Positions 45,764 through 54,555 of a stretch of 64,000 nt of DNA are shown piece after piece. A program made the translations under genes and the position numbers. Within the stretch, counting starts at the first letter, position 1. Each line of letters opens with the position of its first letter. The notes beneath the pieces were generated by a model that made no database searches, had not been told where the DNA came from, and saw only the letters and a list, made by a program, of their open reading frames with translations. This DNA is from Marinobacter bohaiensis (GTDB taxonomy: Bacteria; Pseudomonadota; Gammaproteobacteria; Pseudomonadales; Oleiphilaceae), in contig NZ_QGEH01000002.1 in assembly GCF_003258515.1 (NCBI RefSeq), positions 124,001 through 188,000 on the forward strand. The letters run 5' to 3'.

Positions 45764-48040
45764 ATGCCAACAGCCCTCCCCCCGCACCTGACCGACGAAC
45801 AGCACGCCATCATCACCGCCGGCTACGAGCACGCCCTGATTACGGCGGTGGCCGGCAGTGGCAAGACCACCACCCTGGCCTGGCGCATCCGCTACCTGCT
45901 GGAACAGGGCCACGATCCCAATCGCATACTGGTGCTGATGTTCAACCGCAGCGCGCGGGACGACTTCCAGAAGAAGCTGCAGTCAGTGGCTAAGGACACC
46001 GGCCTGGGGCTGCCGGAAATCCGCACGTACCACGCCATGGGCTTCCGCCTGTACAAGCGTTTCGTGCGCGAGGGTTACCTGCCGGATTTCGTCGACAACA
46101 TCCTCAGCGAGCAGGAGATCCAGTTCCAGGTCTGGCTGCTGACCCGCCAGCTGGCGCCGGAATCGCTGCAGGACGAGATCAAGCGCAACAAGAAAGACTA
46201 CGTGGAAACCGCCGCCGGCTTCATCGACCGGGTCAAGACCACCCTGTCGCCGGTGGAGATCGTCTTCGAGCAGCTCGACTACAGCCCCAAGCACCGTTAC
46301 CTGATCGACCTGTTCCACGGCTTCGAGCAATGGCGCAAGCGCAATGCCCGAATCAGTTACGCCGACATGCTCTACGAGCCGGTGATGGCGATCCACCAGA
46401 ACCCGCCGCTGCAACGCCTGGTGGCCAACAAGATGGACCTGGTGATGGTGGACGAGTACCAGGACACCAACGAGATCCAGCACCTGCTGCTGCGCTACAT
46501 CGCCGGCGACCGCGCCCGGGTGACGGTGGTGGGCGATCCGGACCAGACCATCTACGAGTTCCGCGGCGCCCAGCCGGAGTTCATCCTCAACCGCTTCAGC
46601 GAGGAATTCGAGAGCCCCATCGAGCAGACCCTGAGCTACACCTTCCGCTACGGCCATCGGGTCGCGCTGTTGGCCAACCACCTGATCAGCCACAACAGCG
46701 GGCGTAAGAACGTGCTCTGCCACGCCCACGAGGCCACGCCGGCCACCACCATCGAGCGGCATGAGAGCAAGGACGACAGCGAGGTGATCCTGCGTCTGGT
46801 GGAAGCCCGACGCGACGCCGGAGAACCGCTGGAGGCCATCGCCATCCTGTTCCGGGTTTGGAGCCAGAGCGTGCCGATCGAGCTGCGCCTGCTGTCACGC
46901 GGCGTGCCCTACCGCATCGACAGCAACAAAGGCGCCCTGTTCACCCGCGAAGTGGAGGCGGTGACGCACCTGCTGCGGGTCTGCGGCGGCCAGTTGGCGA
47001 TCCTGCCCGAAGAGAGCCGGCTGGACGTGGCGCGCGCCCTGCTGCGTTTCCCCCACGTGGGGCTCAAGGAAGCGGAGCTGCAGAACCTGGCGCAGATGCT
47101 GGCGCGCTTCGAAGGCCAATGGGGCGCCCGCCTGCTGGACCTGGATTTCGACAGCCTCGGCCCCATGCCTGCCCGCAAGCTGCGCAAACTGGGCCAGTGC
47201 CTGCAGACGCTGGACGGCTACAGCGGCCGCGCCCACACCCTGGTCAAACGCTACGCCGAGGACACCGAGCTGTTCGACGGCATCCGCAGCCTGGCCATGA
47301 CCCACGAGGCCGCCGACGAGCGCATCGAAACCGTGCGCGGCTTCCAGGCCTATCTGTACGGGCTGGACTGTGGCGTGGGCGAGGCCCTGGCCCACCTGGA
47401 CACGCTGCGCGATCAGGCCCGCCAGCCCGGACGCGGCGGGGTGCAACTGTCCACCATGCACCGCACCAAGGGGCTGGAGTGGCCGATGGTGATCATCCCC
47501 GGCCTGCAGGAGAAGTACCTGCCCTACACCGCGCGCCAGACCGACGACCTCAAGGGCCTGCTGGAAAGCGAACGGCGCCTGCTGTACGTGGCCCTGACCC
47601 GCACCCGCGATGCCCTCCACCTGATCACCCGGCCGGACCAGGGCACACCGCACCTGGACGGCGATCAGGGCCCCAGCCGCTTCATGCACGAACTCTGCTT
47701 CCCGATCAGCGATGCCCTGGGCTCAGCGCTGGACGACGGCGTCGGCAACGACGGGGCCATCGAGCTGGACCAGCCGCTCACCGCCATCAGCGAGCGCTAC
47801 GCCGAGCGCGCCGGCGTCACCCTGGTGGGCGGCGATACAGGCGAGACCGACAGCGGTTCCGGCCCCATCTGGTGCCGCCCGCGTCTGGTTCACGCCCTTC
47901 TCGGTGCCGGCCGGGTCACCGACGAATCCGAAGGCGCCTTCGACGTCTGCTTCGACAACGGCGACACCCTGACCTTCAGCAAGAAGAGCGCGCATCTGTA
48001 TTTTCGCGAACCGGATTTCCGCGAACCGAACCTTTCCTGA
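45764..48040 (+). CDS. UvrD/Rep-like SF1A helicase, second copy type
   Basis: 758 residues from the ATG at 45764. Motifs: Walker A VAGSGKTTTLAWR, LVLMFNRSARDDF, TYHAMGFRLYKRFV, VMVDEYQDTNEIQ, VGDPDQTIYEFRGA, YTFRYGHRVALLANHL, STMHRTKGLEWPMVIIPGLQE and VALTRTRDALHLIT. It differs clearly from UvrD in the same window (tYHAMG for tFHSIA, MHRTKG for LHSAKG), so it is a separate subfamily, not a recent copy. Its C-terminal 90 residues form a small beta domain (IWCRPRLVHALLGAGRVTDESEGAFDVCFDNG) like the UvrD tail. Role in repair or replication restart is inferred. Confidence 0.88.
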   Translation: MPTALPPHLTDEQHAIITAGYEHALITAVAGSGKTTTLAWRIRYLLEQGHDPNRILVLMFNRSARDDFQKKLQSVAKDTGLGLPEIRTYHAMGFRLYKRFVREGYLPDFVDNILSEQEIQFQVWLLTRQLAPESLQDEIKRNKKDYVETAAGFIDRVKTTLSPVEIVFEQLDYSPKHRYLIDLFHGFEQWRKRNARISYADMLYEPVMAIHQNPPLQRLVANKMDLVMVDEYQDTNEIQHLLLRYIAGDRARVTVVGDPDQTIYEFRGAQPEFILNRFSEEFESPIEQTLSYTFRYGHRVALLANHLISHNSGRKNVLCHAHEATPATTIERHESKDDSEVILRLVEARRDAGEPLEAIAILFRVWSQSVPIELRLLSRGVPYRIDSNKGALFTREVEAVTHLLRVCGGQLAILPEESRLDVARALLRFPHVGLKEAELQNLAQMLARFEGQWGARLLDLDFDSLGPMPARKLRKLGQCLQTLDGYSGRAHTLVKRYAEDTELFDGIRSLAMTHEAADERIETVRGFQAYLYGLDCGVGEALAHLDTLRDQARQPGRGGVQLSTMHRTKGLEWPMVIIPGLQEKYLPYTARQTDDLKGLLESERRLLYVALTRTRDALHLITRPDQGTPHLDGDQGPSRFMHELCFPISDALGSALDDGVGNDGAIELDQPLTAISERYAERAGVTLVGGDTGETDSGSGPIWCRPRLVHALLGAGRVTDESEGAFDVCFDNGDTLTFSKKSAHLYFREPDFREPNLS

Positions 48041-48245
48041 ACGGCCGCAAAAGATTTCCATTCTGCAATAAAGTCCCGAAAAGACTGACCTTCAGGCATC
48101 CCGTTACTAAAATTGTGCGTAAACGCACAGGGACGTGGCGCATTCGCGGCGGCCTGTGTCCGCCGGACAGGGCCGCAGGCGACGTTCGGCCAACAATAAT
48201 AATTCACCAGAAAAATGACTCGAATGAAACGAACAGGAGGTTCCT

Positions 48246-49433
48246 ATGACATTTCCACAACCACTCAGCTGGCGCCCGCTGGGCATCGCGGTCCTGGCCG
48301 CCAGCGTCGCTGCGCCGGCGCTGGCGGACGAGCAGCACATCTACCTCAACCCGTTCATCGGTTACCAATACTTCGATGACAACCGGGATCTGAGCGAGTC
48401 CGACACCTACGGCGGCGGTATCGAATATCGCTTCCTGCCGCGCTGGGCGATCGAGGCGGTCTACTCCCGCGGCGACGCCGACCGCAAGTACATCTCCGGC
48501 AGCAGCGATTTCGACGACTACCGCCTGGATGGCCTGTACTACTTCGGCGATCCGGACGAAACCTGGAATCCGTATCTGGCGACCGGTGCCGGCCACACCG
48601 AATTCGAGAGCGTGGGCAGCGGCATTGCCGGGGAAACCCGCCTCAACCTGGGTGGCGGTATCCGTTACAACATCAGCGAGCTGATCTCCCTGCGCGGCGA
48701 CGTGCGCGAGTTCTACAGCCTCGACGAGGAATCCTTCGACACCCTGGCCTCGGTGGGCATGAGCTTCGCCTTCGGTGTCGGGTCGTCCGAACCGGAGCCG
48801 GTGGACACCGATAACGACGGCGTCACCGACGACCGCGACCAGTGCCCGGGCACCCCCTCCGGCGTCGGTGTCGATGCCAATGGCTGCGAGCCGGACGGCG
48901 ACAACGATGGCGTGCCCAACCGTCTCGATGAATGCCCGAACACCCCGGCCGGCGCCAGCGTCAACAGCCGTGGCTGCGAACTGGACAGCGACAACGACGG
49001 CGTCGTCGACAGTCGCGATCAGTGCCCCAACACCACGGCCGGCGCGGACGTGGACGAAACCGGCTGCCAAGGCGTGATGGAGGAAGTGGAAACCTTCACC
49101 CTGGAAGTGATGTTCCCCACCAACAGCGCCACCATCGACGACCGTTACGACGATCAACTTCGCCGGGTGGCGGATTTCCTGGAAGAGCATCCGGACACGG
49201 TGGTCGAGGTTGGCGGTCATACCGACAACACCGGTGCGGCCAGCTACAACCAGACCCTGTCCCAGCGCCGCGCGGAAGCGGTCGCCGACCGTCTGGTGGA
49301 AACACTGGGCGTCGATGCCGACCGGGTCAGCGCGCGTGGCTATGGCGAAGCCGAGCCCATCGCCGACAACAGCACCGCCCAGGGCCGGCGCGAGAATCGC
49401 CGCGTCGAGGCGTCGGTGCAGATGGCGCGCTAG
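48246..49433 (+). CDS. OmpA/OprF-like outer-membrane protein with TSP3 repeats
   Basis: 395 residues behind a strong site (CAGGAGG). Signal peptide to about residue 26, an eight-strand barrel (27-180, opening IYLNPFIGYQYFDD), three calcium-binding thrombospondin-3-type repeats (DTDNDGVTDDRDQCPGTP, DGDNDGVPNRLDECPNTP, DSDNDGVVDSRDQCPNTT) and a peptidoglycan-binding OmpA C-domain with VGGHTDNTGAASYNQTLSQRRAEAV and RVSARGYGEAEPI. It links outer membrane and wall. GTGCGT-AA-ACGCAC at 48115-48128 in the upstream gap is a possible operator. A long hairpin follows. Confidence 0.92.
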   Translation: MTFPQPLSWRPLGIAVLAASVAAPALADEQHIYLNPFIGYQYFDDNRDLSESDTYGGGIEYRFLPRWAIEAVYSRGDADRKYISGSSDFDDYRLDGLYYFGDPDETWNPYLATGAGHTEFESVGSGIAGETRLNLGGGIRYNISELISLRGDVREFYSLDEESFDTLASVGMSFAFGVGSSEPEPVDTDNDGVTDDRDQCPGTPSGVGVDANGCEPDGDNDGVPNRLDECPNTPAGASVNSRGCELDSDNDGVVDSRDQCPNTTAGADVDETGCQGVMEEVETFTLEVMFPTNSATIDDRYDDQLRRVADFLEEHPDTVVEVGGHTDNTGAASYNQTLSQRRAEAVADRLVETLGVDADRVSARGYGEAEPIADNSTAQGRRENRRVEASVQMAR

Positions 49434-49435
49434 GC

Positions 49436-49474
49436 GCGATACCGCCGATTCCACCTGGGAGTCGGCGGTATCGC
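49436..49474 (+). terminator. Long hairpin after the OmpA gene
   Basis: Thirteen-base perfect stem GCGATACCGCCGA with a 13-base loop, starting two bases after the stop. There is no T-run, but it ends 23 bases before the next gene and should reduce read-through or stabilise the ompA mRNA. Confidence 0.55.
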
Positions 49475-49497
49475 CGCGTTCGAATTGAGAGGTATCG

Positions 49498-49983
49498 ATG
49501 CGTACGGTTCTGGTTTTACTGCTCCTCGGTCTGGCGCCAGCCGGCGTCCAGGCGGACATCTACCGGTGCAGCGAGGGCGGGACCGTACGCTATTCCGACA
49601 CGCCCTGCGGCGGCGACGCCGAAACCGTCACCATCCAGGACAACCGCATTGGCGGCGCCTTCGACAGCAACCTGCCGGAATCCCGGCCACAGCCGCAAAC
49701 GTCCGAGCCCGACGAGGCCACATCTTCCGCCGAAAGGCACGACGATTCACCCTGCCGGTTCATTCCCTCCACCGACCTGCGCCGTTACATCATTCGCGAA
49801 CAGGTAGTGCGTGGCATGACCCGCGAGAACGTGATCGACGCGTTCGGGCGCACCCCGGAAACCTACCCCACGCCCCAGGAAACCTGGGTCTACACGACCG
49901 ACTACTACGGCCGCCTGTACGAGCTGACGTACGTTTACTTCAAGGACGGCTGTGTGGACAAAGTGGTCTACCGCAAACCCTGA
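49498..49983 (+). CDS. DUF4124-domain secreted protein
   Basis: 161 residues: signal peptide ending near GVQA, then DIYRCSEGGTVRYSDTPCGGDAE, the DUF4124 pattern with two cysteines, a Pro/Ser-rich linker, and a C-terminal part (VRGMTRENVIDAFGRTPETY...WVYTTDYYGRLYELTYVYFKDGCVDKVVY) resembling SmpA/BamE-like repeats that respond to envelope state. Function unknown. Its last 16 bases overlap the 3' end of the convergent methyltransferase gene. Confidence 0.8.
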   Translation: MRTVLVLLLLGLAPAGVQADIYRCSEGGTVRYSDTPCGGDAETVTIQDNRIGGAFDSNLPESRPQPQTSEPDEATSSAERHDDSPCRFIPSTDLRRYIIREQVVRGMTRENVIDAFGRTPETYPTPQETWVYTTDYYGRLYELTYVYFKDGCVDKVVYRKP

Positions 49984-51212
49984 GCCGGCACCCGCTCGGC
50001 ATCCAGTAACAGGTTACGGGGCGTCAGCGCCCGCTCGCAGAAGGTCCCCAGCCGCACCCGGTAGCCCCGTTCTTCCAGGAACACCGCGTAGTCCAGCACC
50101 ATCCACACCTCCAGCGGTCGCCGGAACAGGTGACGCAGCAGTTCATGGCGTCTGACCTGACGCTGTCGTCGCCCGCCTTCCGCCAGCCAGCGATCCCAGT
50201 CGACATCGTGCGGGAGGGGCACACCGCGCCGGTCGGCGGCCCAGCGACAGAAGGCCGCAAACCCCTCGTGGTTCAGCCGGGTCGGATGCGAGGGCACCGG
50301 CAGGTACTCCTCGACCCCGCGCAGGTGACGCTGGAGCGCATCGAACCCCAGCCGCCAGACCTGTTGCTGCACGGTCTGGCGCCGCACCCGGGCCGGCGCG
50401 GTGACCGTCTCGCGCACCGCCAGGCGCAGCATGGCGCGGGACAGCTCCGGCATCCGGCTGTGATCCGCCGCCAGCCGGGACAGCGGGGTGTAGCGCGCCT
50501 CGCCAGTGAGGTGGAAACAGCAGGGGGACACGCTGAGCCGGGGCCAGCACTGGGTGGCGGCGCCGCGGATCAACCGCCGGTGCAGGTCGCCGCAGGCGTG
50601 CAGGGCCACACCATGGTGGGCATCGGGCCAGGGCAGATCGTCGGCGAGGACGTCCTGATGTTGCAGGGTGACATGATCATGGTAGCGGCGCGCCAGGTCG
50701 TTGCCGTCGCGCACCAGCGCCGCGTCCCATTCGAACCCGCTGACCGGCCCATCCACGTGCGGCGCCAGGGTCCGTGCCAGGTGGCCTTTGCCACAGCACC
50801 AGTCAAGCACGGGATGCGCCAGCGGTTTCAGGGCACCGGCCAGGGCACCGGATTGCAGGCGTTTGCGACCAGGCATGTCGACGGCCTGGGTCTCCGGCAA
50901 CGGGTCCGGCGTACCGCCCAGGAAGGGCAGGTCCAGCAGTGCCCGGCGCTCGGCCAGGGCCGGCAGCAGCGGTGCCAGGGCCTCCGTCAGCGCGGCACCG
51001 TCCGTCTCGTAAACGGCCACCGACGCCTCGTCCAGTGCCTCAAGCCACCGCGCCAAGGCCGGCTGCTCGCGCGTCCAACCCGGCTCCGGCGTAGCGAACG
51101 GTACCGGCAGCCAGAACGCATGCTGGGCGGCAAGCCAGCGATCCATCGCCAGCCAACGCTCGCGCCAATCCGTTTTCGCCGGCGGGATCTCCGGAGCCGG
51201 GGCTGGGGTCAC
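49968..51212 (-). CDS. SAM-dependent methyltransferase, unassigned substrate
   Basis: 414 residues from a GTG at 51212 that overlaps the SelW-like stop by four bases. Motif I VLDWCCGKGHLARTLA, an acidic motif-II segment SGFEWDAALVRDG, then VALHACGDLHRRLI and SPCCFHLTG, the pattern of the GSTCD/methyltransf_25-like family whose members modify RNA or small molecules. The C-terminal 150 residues are Arg-rich (RRQRQVRRHELLRHLFRR), suggesting nucleic-acid binding. The reaction is not known. Confidence 0.75.
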   Translation of the reverse strand: MTPAPAPEIPPAKTDWRERWLAMDRWLAAQHAFWLPVPFATPEPGWTREQPALARWLEALDEASVAVYETDGAALTEALAPLLPALAERRALLDLPFLGGTPDPLPETQAVDMPGRKRLQSGALAGALKPLAHPVLDWCCGKGHLARTLAPHVDGPVSGFEWDAALVRDGNDLARRYHDHVTLQHQDVLADDLPWPDAHHGVALHACGDLHRRLIRGAATQCWPRLSVSPCCFHLTGEARYTPLSRLAADHSRMPELSRAMLRLAVRETVTAPARVRRQTVQQQVWRLGFDALQRHLRGVEEYLPVPSHPTRLNHEGFAAFCRWAADRRGVPLPHDVDWDRWLAEGGRRQRQVRRHELLRHLFRRPLEVWMVLDYAVFLEERGYRVRLGTFCERALTPRNLLLDAERVPAQGLR

Positions 51213-51496
51213 GACGGCTCTTTCTTGCGGTCGGCATGCCCCAGCGAGCGATCCGGGGCGATGGCATCGCGCACGACCTGCTTGAGTTCGGTGATCTCGG
51301 GAAAGCGCCCCGCTTCCTTACGCGACCAGATCAGCCGGTCATCGGCGCGCACTTCGAACACACCGCCGGTCCCGGGTTTCAGGGTCAGCTCGGCGATCTC
51401 GTCCTCGAAGGTGGTCAGCAACTCCTGGGCCATCCAGGCGGAACGCAACAGCCAGCGGCATTGCGTGCAGTAGTGAATCTCGATACGACTCGACAT
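51209..51496 (-). CDS. SelT/SelW/SelH-family thioredoxin-like protein
   Basis: 95 residues from the ATG at 51496. The redox motif CTQC near residue 10 has Cys where selenoprotein W has selenocysteine (CxxU). The sequence IEIHYCTQCRWLLRSAW, LKPGTGGVFEVRADDRLIWSRKEAGRFPE and the C-terminal helix are typical of the bacterial Rdx family. Likely a small thiol redox protein; partners unknown. Coupled to the downstream methyltransferase by a GTGA overlap. Confidence 0.85.
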   Translation of the reverse strand: MSSRIEIHYCTQCRWLLRSAWMAQELLTTFEDEIAELTLKPGTGGVFEVRADDRLIWSRKEAGRFPEITELKQVVRDAIAPDRSLGHADRKKEPS

Positions 51497-51531
51497 GGCG
51501 GTCTCCAACAATCAGAAACGAAGCGACAGCG

Positions 51532-53448
51532 CTATTGTCCCGCGCCGTAGGCGGTCTGGCCACCCTCCGCCACCTGCAGCAGCCCCATGGCGGGCACCTG
51601 GCGAATCAGCTCGTCCACCGGCAGTGGCCGGCTGAACAGGAATCCCTGGCCCATGGTCGCACCCAGCCCCATCACGCAGCTGAGCATGCGCTCGGTCTCG
51701 ATGCCTTCCACCACCACCTTCAGGTGCAGCCGCTCGCACAGGGCGATGACCATCTCCAGGATGGCGCGTTTCTCGGCGTCGCGGTCCAGGCCGGACACTA
51801 GGGAGCGGTCGATCTTGAGGTAGTCCAGCGGCAGCTGGCGCAGGTAGCCCAGCGAGGAATAGCCGGCACCGAAATCGTCCAGCGCCACCGCGATACCGCC
51901 CTCTCGCAATTGATCCATCAACCGCACCGCCAGCCGCGAGTCGGCCATGACGGCGGTTTCGGTGATTTCCACCTTGAGCCGGCTGGGACTGACGCCGGCG
52001 TCGGCCAGGCGTCGGAGCAGGTTGTCGGCCAGGTGCGGGTCGTGCAGCTGCACGGCGGACAGATTGATTCCGAGGTTGAAGTGTTCGCCGTAGGCCTGGA
52101 GCAGACGCGGGTCGGTGAACAGCGGGATGAGTTTGTCCTGCAGCTGCTCGCTCAGCTCGCGGATCAGGCCGGTTTCTTCCGCCACGCCAATGAACTGCCC
52201 TGGCCCGATCAGACCGCGTTCCGGGTGGCGTATCCGGGCCAGGGCCTCGAAGCCGGTGATCCGTCCGTCGTACAGGTTGACCAGCGGCTGCAGAAACGGC
52301 TCGACCCAGCCCAGCCGCAGAGCGTTGCGCAGCAGTTGCTCGGTTTCCAGGCGCTCCAGGTTCTCGCGACTCATGTCGTCCTGGTAGCGCAGGCAGTGCC
52401 CGGTGCCCTGCTGCCGGGCCTTGCGCATCAGGGTGCGCAAGGCCTGCAGCACGGCCGCGGCGGAGTCCAGATGGGTCTCGCGCACCGCCATGGTGCCGAC
52501 CACCGCCGACAGCCAGACGCTGCGCTCGCCGATGGAGAAGATGCGGTCGAAACGCGCCAGTATCTGGCGGGCACGCTCTTCCAGGGACTCCCGGCGCGGT
52601 CCGCGCAGCAGGATCGCCGTGGAGCTGTCGGACAGCGTGGCGATCAGCTCGCCGTCGCGGACGCATTGCTCCAGGCGCCGGCGCAGCTCGGCCGTCAACA
52701 GTTCGTTCTCCCTGCGACTCAGCGTCTCCCGCACCAGCGCATGGTTGGGCAGGGCGATGGCCAGGATATCGATGTCCGCGCCGTCGGCCTGCCGCAGACG
52801 GTCGGCCAGTGTGGTTTCCAGGTAATGGACGTTGGCCAGGCCGGTGCCGGGGTTGATGAACTTCTGCCGGGTGATGTCCGCCTGGGTGCCGGAGATCATG
52901 CGCGCCGTACCGGTGGCCGGATCGTGGTCGCAGATCCCCCGCGCGACAACCCAGCGGTAACCGCCGCGACCGTTGGCCAGGCGGTACTCGGCCCGAAATC
53001 GGGGTATCAGGCCGTTGATGTGGTCGTGCAGTTGCTGGCGCACCCCGGACACGTCCGCCGGATGAATCATGTCGAGCCAGTGGGAGGGCGCGAACGAGGT
53101 GCCCAGATCGGTGCGACCGCACATCGCCAGCCAGCGTTGCGACACCTGCAACCGCTCTTCCTCAAGATTCCACTCCCAGACGCCGTCGTTGGCCCCTTCG
53201 ATCACCAGGTTCAGGCGCCGCGTGCGCTCCGCCACGCGCTGCTCCAGATCCGACTTCACGCGTTCCAGCTCGGCGAGGTTGCGGCGCACCGACTCCAGCA
53301 CGAAGTTGGACAGTACCGACAGTTTCTGGATATCCAGGTCGTCGGAAGCCGAGTGGACGTGAAAGTCGAAGCGGCCGTCCACCGCCTGGCACAACTGGTC
53401 GGCAATGGCGTTGATCTCGTCGCGCAGGCGTTTTTCGGCGTCAGTCAC
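51532..53448 (-). CDS. H-NOX-associated PAS-GGDEF-EAL protein (c-di-GMP phosphodiesterase)
   Basis: 638 residues from GTG 53448, inside an eight-base overlap with the H-NOX stop. Order: helical N-terminal region and coiled coil (1-75), PAS (about 78-200, VIEGANDGVWEWN), GGDEF-like domain (about 205-370) and EAL domain (about 385-630). GGDEF is degenerate: SDSST stands at the active site and the metal Asp of the FDIDxFK region is lost. EAL residues look complete: FEALARIRHP, INLSAVQL, EITET, DDFGAGYSS, YLKID, VVVEGIE and GQGFLFSRP. It should hydrolyse c-di-GMP, with rate set by bound H-NOX as in the HaCE systems of Shewanella. Confidence 0.88.
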   Translation of the reverse strand: MTDAEKRLRDEINAIADQLCQAVDGRFDFHVHSASDDLDIQKLSVLSNFVLESVRRNLAELERVKSDLEQRVAERTRRLNLVIEGANDGVWEWNLEEERLQVSQRWLAMCGRTDLGTSFAPSHWLDMIHPADVSGVRQQLHDHINGLIPRFRAEYRLANGRGGYRWVVARGICDHDPATGTARMISGTQADITRQKFINPGTGLANVHYLETTLADRLRQADGADIDILAIALPNHALVRETLSRRENELLTAELRRRLEQCVRDGELIATLSDSSTAILLRGPRRESLEERARQILARFDRIFSIGERSVWLSAVVGTMAVRETHLDSAAAVLQALRTLMRKARQQGTGHCLRYQDDMSRENLERLETEQLLRNALRLGWVEPFLQPLVNLYDGRITGFEALARIRHPERGLIGPGQFIGVAEETGLIRELSEQLQDKLIPLFTDPRLLQAYGEHFNLGINLSAVQLHDPHLADNLLRRLADAGVSPSRLKVEITETAVMADSRLAVRLMDQLREGGIAVALDDFGAGYSSLGYLRQLPLDYLKIDRSLVSGLDRDAEKRAILEMVIALCERLHLKVVVEGIETERMLSCVMGLGATMGQGFLFSRPLPVDELIRQVPAMGLLQVAEGGQTAYGAGQ

Positions 53449-54004
53449 CGGCGGCCTCCACCTGCAGGCAGAAACGGCACGCGGCGTCGCCGCGCTTGCG
53501 GCAGCGTTCCACCACGAACTGGCCGGTTTCGCCATACTCCTGCAACAAGCGCCGGAACAGCGCTTCATAGAGCCCGCACAGGCGATTCGGGGAACCGTAG
53601 GTGACCAGCAGGCGATCGCCCTGCTCCCGCACCGAAAACTTGTCCCGCACCCGGTCGCGCTCGTCTTCGTCGCGCAGGCCGGCGGCGAGGGTGGCGTGCA
53701 CGGCCGGCTGGCGCTTGAGGAAATCCCGCGCCGAACCGGACACCTGATAGAACATGGGGAACATGCGCCGGGAAATGTTGATGAAATAGTCGGCGTAGAG
53801 CGCCCAGAGGGCCTCTTCGTCCAGCTGGAAATGGCTTTGGGCCGCCCGGATCAGACGCAGGCACTGCCCGTCGTCGTAGTCGGTGTCGATCCGGAAATCC
53901 TGGCCCGGGGCCAGTTCCGCCTTGGCCCGGACCTCTGCCAGGGCCTCCGGTCCGCCTTCGCTTTCCACCAGTTCCAGTAAGACTTTCTGGATCAATCCAA
54001 TCAT
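53441..54004 (-). CDS. H-NOX heme nitric-oxide sensor
   Basis: 187 residues, the standard H-NOX length, from ATG 54004. Opening MIGLIQKVLLELVESEGG and the fold order match Shewanella/Vibrio H-NOX. The proximal heme ligand is His103 (AVHATL). The heme-propionate motif YxSxR reads YGSPNRLCG: Tyr136 and Ser138 are kept, but the Arg position is Asn140, with Arg at 141. The C-terminal cysteines (ERCRKRGDAACRFC) match the zinc-site cysteines of the family. It overlaps the c-di-GMP enzyme gene. A heme-bound NO sensor that switches its partner is expected, subject to the altered motif. Confidence 0.85.
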   Translation of the reverse strand: MIGLIQKVLLELVESEGGPEALAEVRAKAELAPGQDFRIDTDYDDGQCLRLIRAAQSHFQLDEEALWALYADYFINISRRMFPMFYQVSGSARDFLKRQPAVHATLAAGLRDEDERDRVRDKFSVREQGDRLLVTYGSPNRLCGLYEALFRRLLQEYGETGQFVVERCRKRGDAACRFCLQVEAAGD

Positions 54005-54200
54005 GCCTATCGATACTCTACCGTGCCGGGGCCGGGCAACGTCGGGTGGTTCCGGCCAGGCCCCCAGTCTAGGCGAACCTCCGGACCGATGCAGGGCCAC
54101 TTTATAAGGTTTTACACTCACCTTTAGCCGCCATGACGGGCCGAAGCGCGTATTCAAGAGCGTCCCGACTTGCTCCGGCCCGCCAAGCTGTTTATGCTCC

Positions 54201-54393
54201 ATCCGTCGGTTTCCTTCGGGAAGCACGGAGCATCGCAAGACGCTCCCGACCAGGGAATTCGCCGCGGCCCCGCCGCGAAACGAAACTGCCCCCGCAACTG
54301 TAGGCGGCGAGCCACGCCCATCCGCGCCACTGGGAATCCCCGGGAAGGCCGGGCGCAGCCACGACCCGTCAGTCAGGAGACCTGCCGACACGA
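54201..54393 (+). ncRNA. Cobalamin riboswitch
   Basis: Contains the class-typical blocks in order: GGTTTCC(TTCG)GGAAGCAC with GCATC, AAACGAAACTGCCCCCGCAACTG, CCACTGGG, GGGAAGGCCGGGCGCAGCC and the B12 box region GTCAGGAGACCTGCC at 54369-54385. It lies about 160 bases before a corrinoid-type ABC transporter on the same strand and should repress it when adenosyl- or other cobalamin is abundant. A GC-rich stretch 54405-54437 may form the expression platform. 54005-54200 holds the divergent promoters; no hexamers stood out. Confidence 0.9.
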
Positions 54394-54507
54394 CGTTCAC
54401 CCATCCGGGCGGGGTGCCCCGGGGTTCAGGAAGGACGATTCCCATCTCAGCGATCTGCCAGCCGACCCGACGCGTTTCCATCCCCCCGATTGCAACCTCA
54501 GCTAACT

Positions 54508-54525
54508 GTTATGTTATAACATAAC
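54508..54525. promoter_or_regulatory. Perfect 18-base palindrome between riboswitch and transporter gene
   Basis: GTTATGTTATAACATAAC, a perfect dyad in a GC-rich context, 30 bases before the ATG. It recalls Zur-type sites (TGTTATA/TATAACA half-sites) but lacks the central base of the Zur consensus. It is downstream of the riboswitch, so it could block transcription elongation or a local promoter. Confidence 0.5.
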
Positions 54526-54555
54526 CATATAGCGACAACGGAGATCGGGACTGAC

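Noticed and set aside
45731-48040. Recent duplication of uvrD
   Set aside because: The second helicase differs from UvrD in nearly every motif wording and in spacing; it is a distinct subfamily.
51209-51496. Selenocysteine-containing SelW
   Set aside because: The redox motif is CTQC encoded by Cys codons; there is no TGA and no selenocysteine insertion element to invoke.
54508-54525. Calling the palindrome a Zur box outright
   Set aside because: The half-sites lack the central base and spacing of the Zur consensus; kept as an operator of unknown owner.
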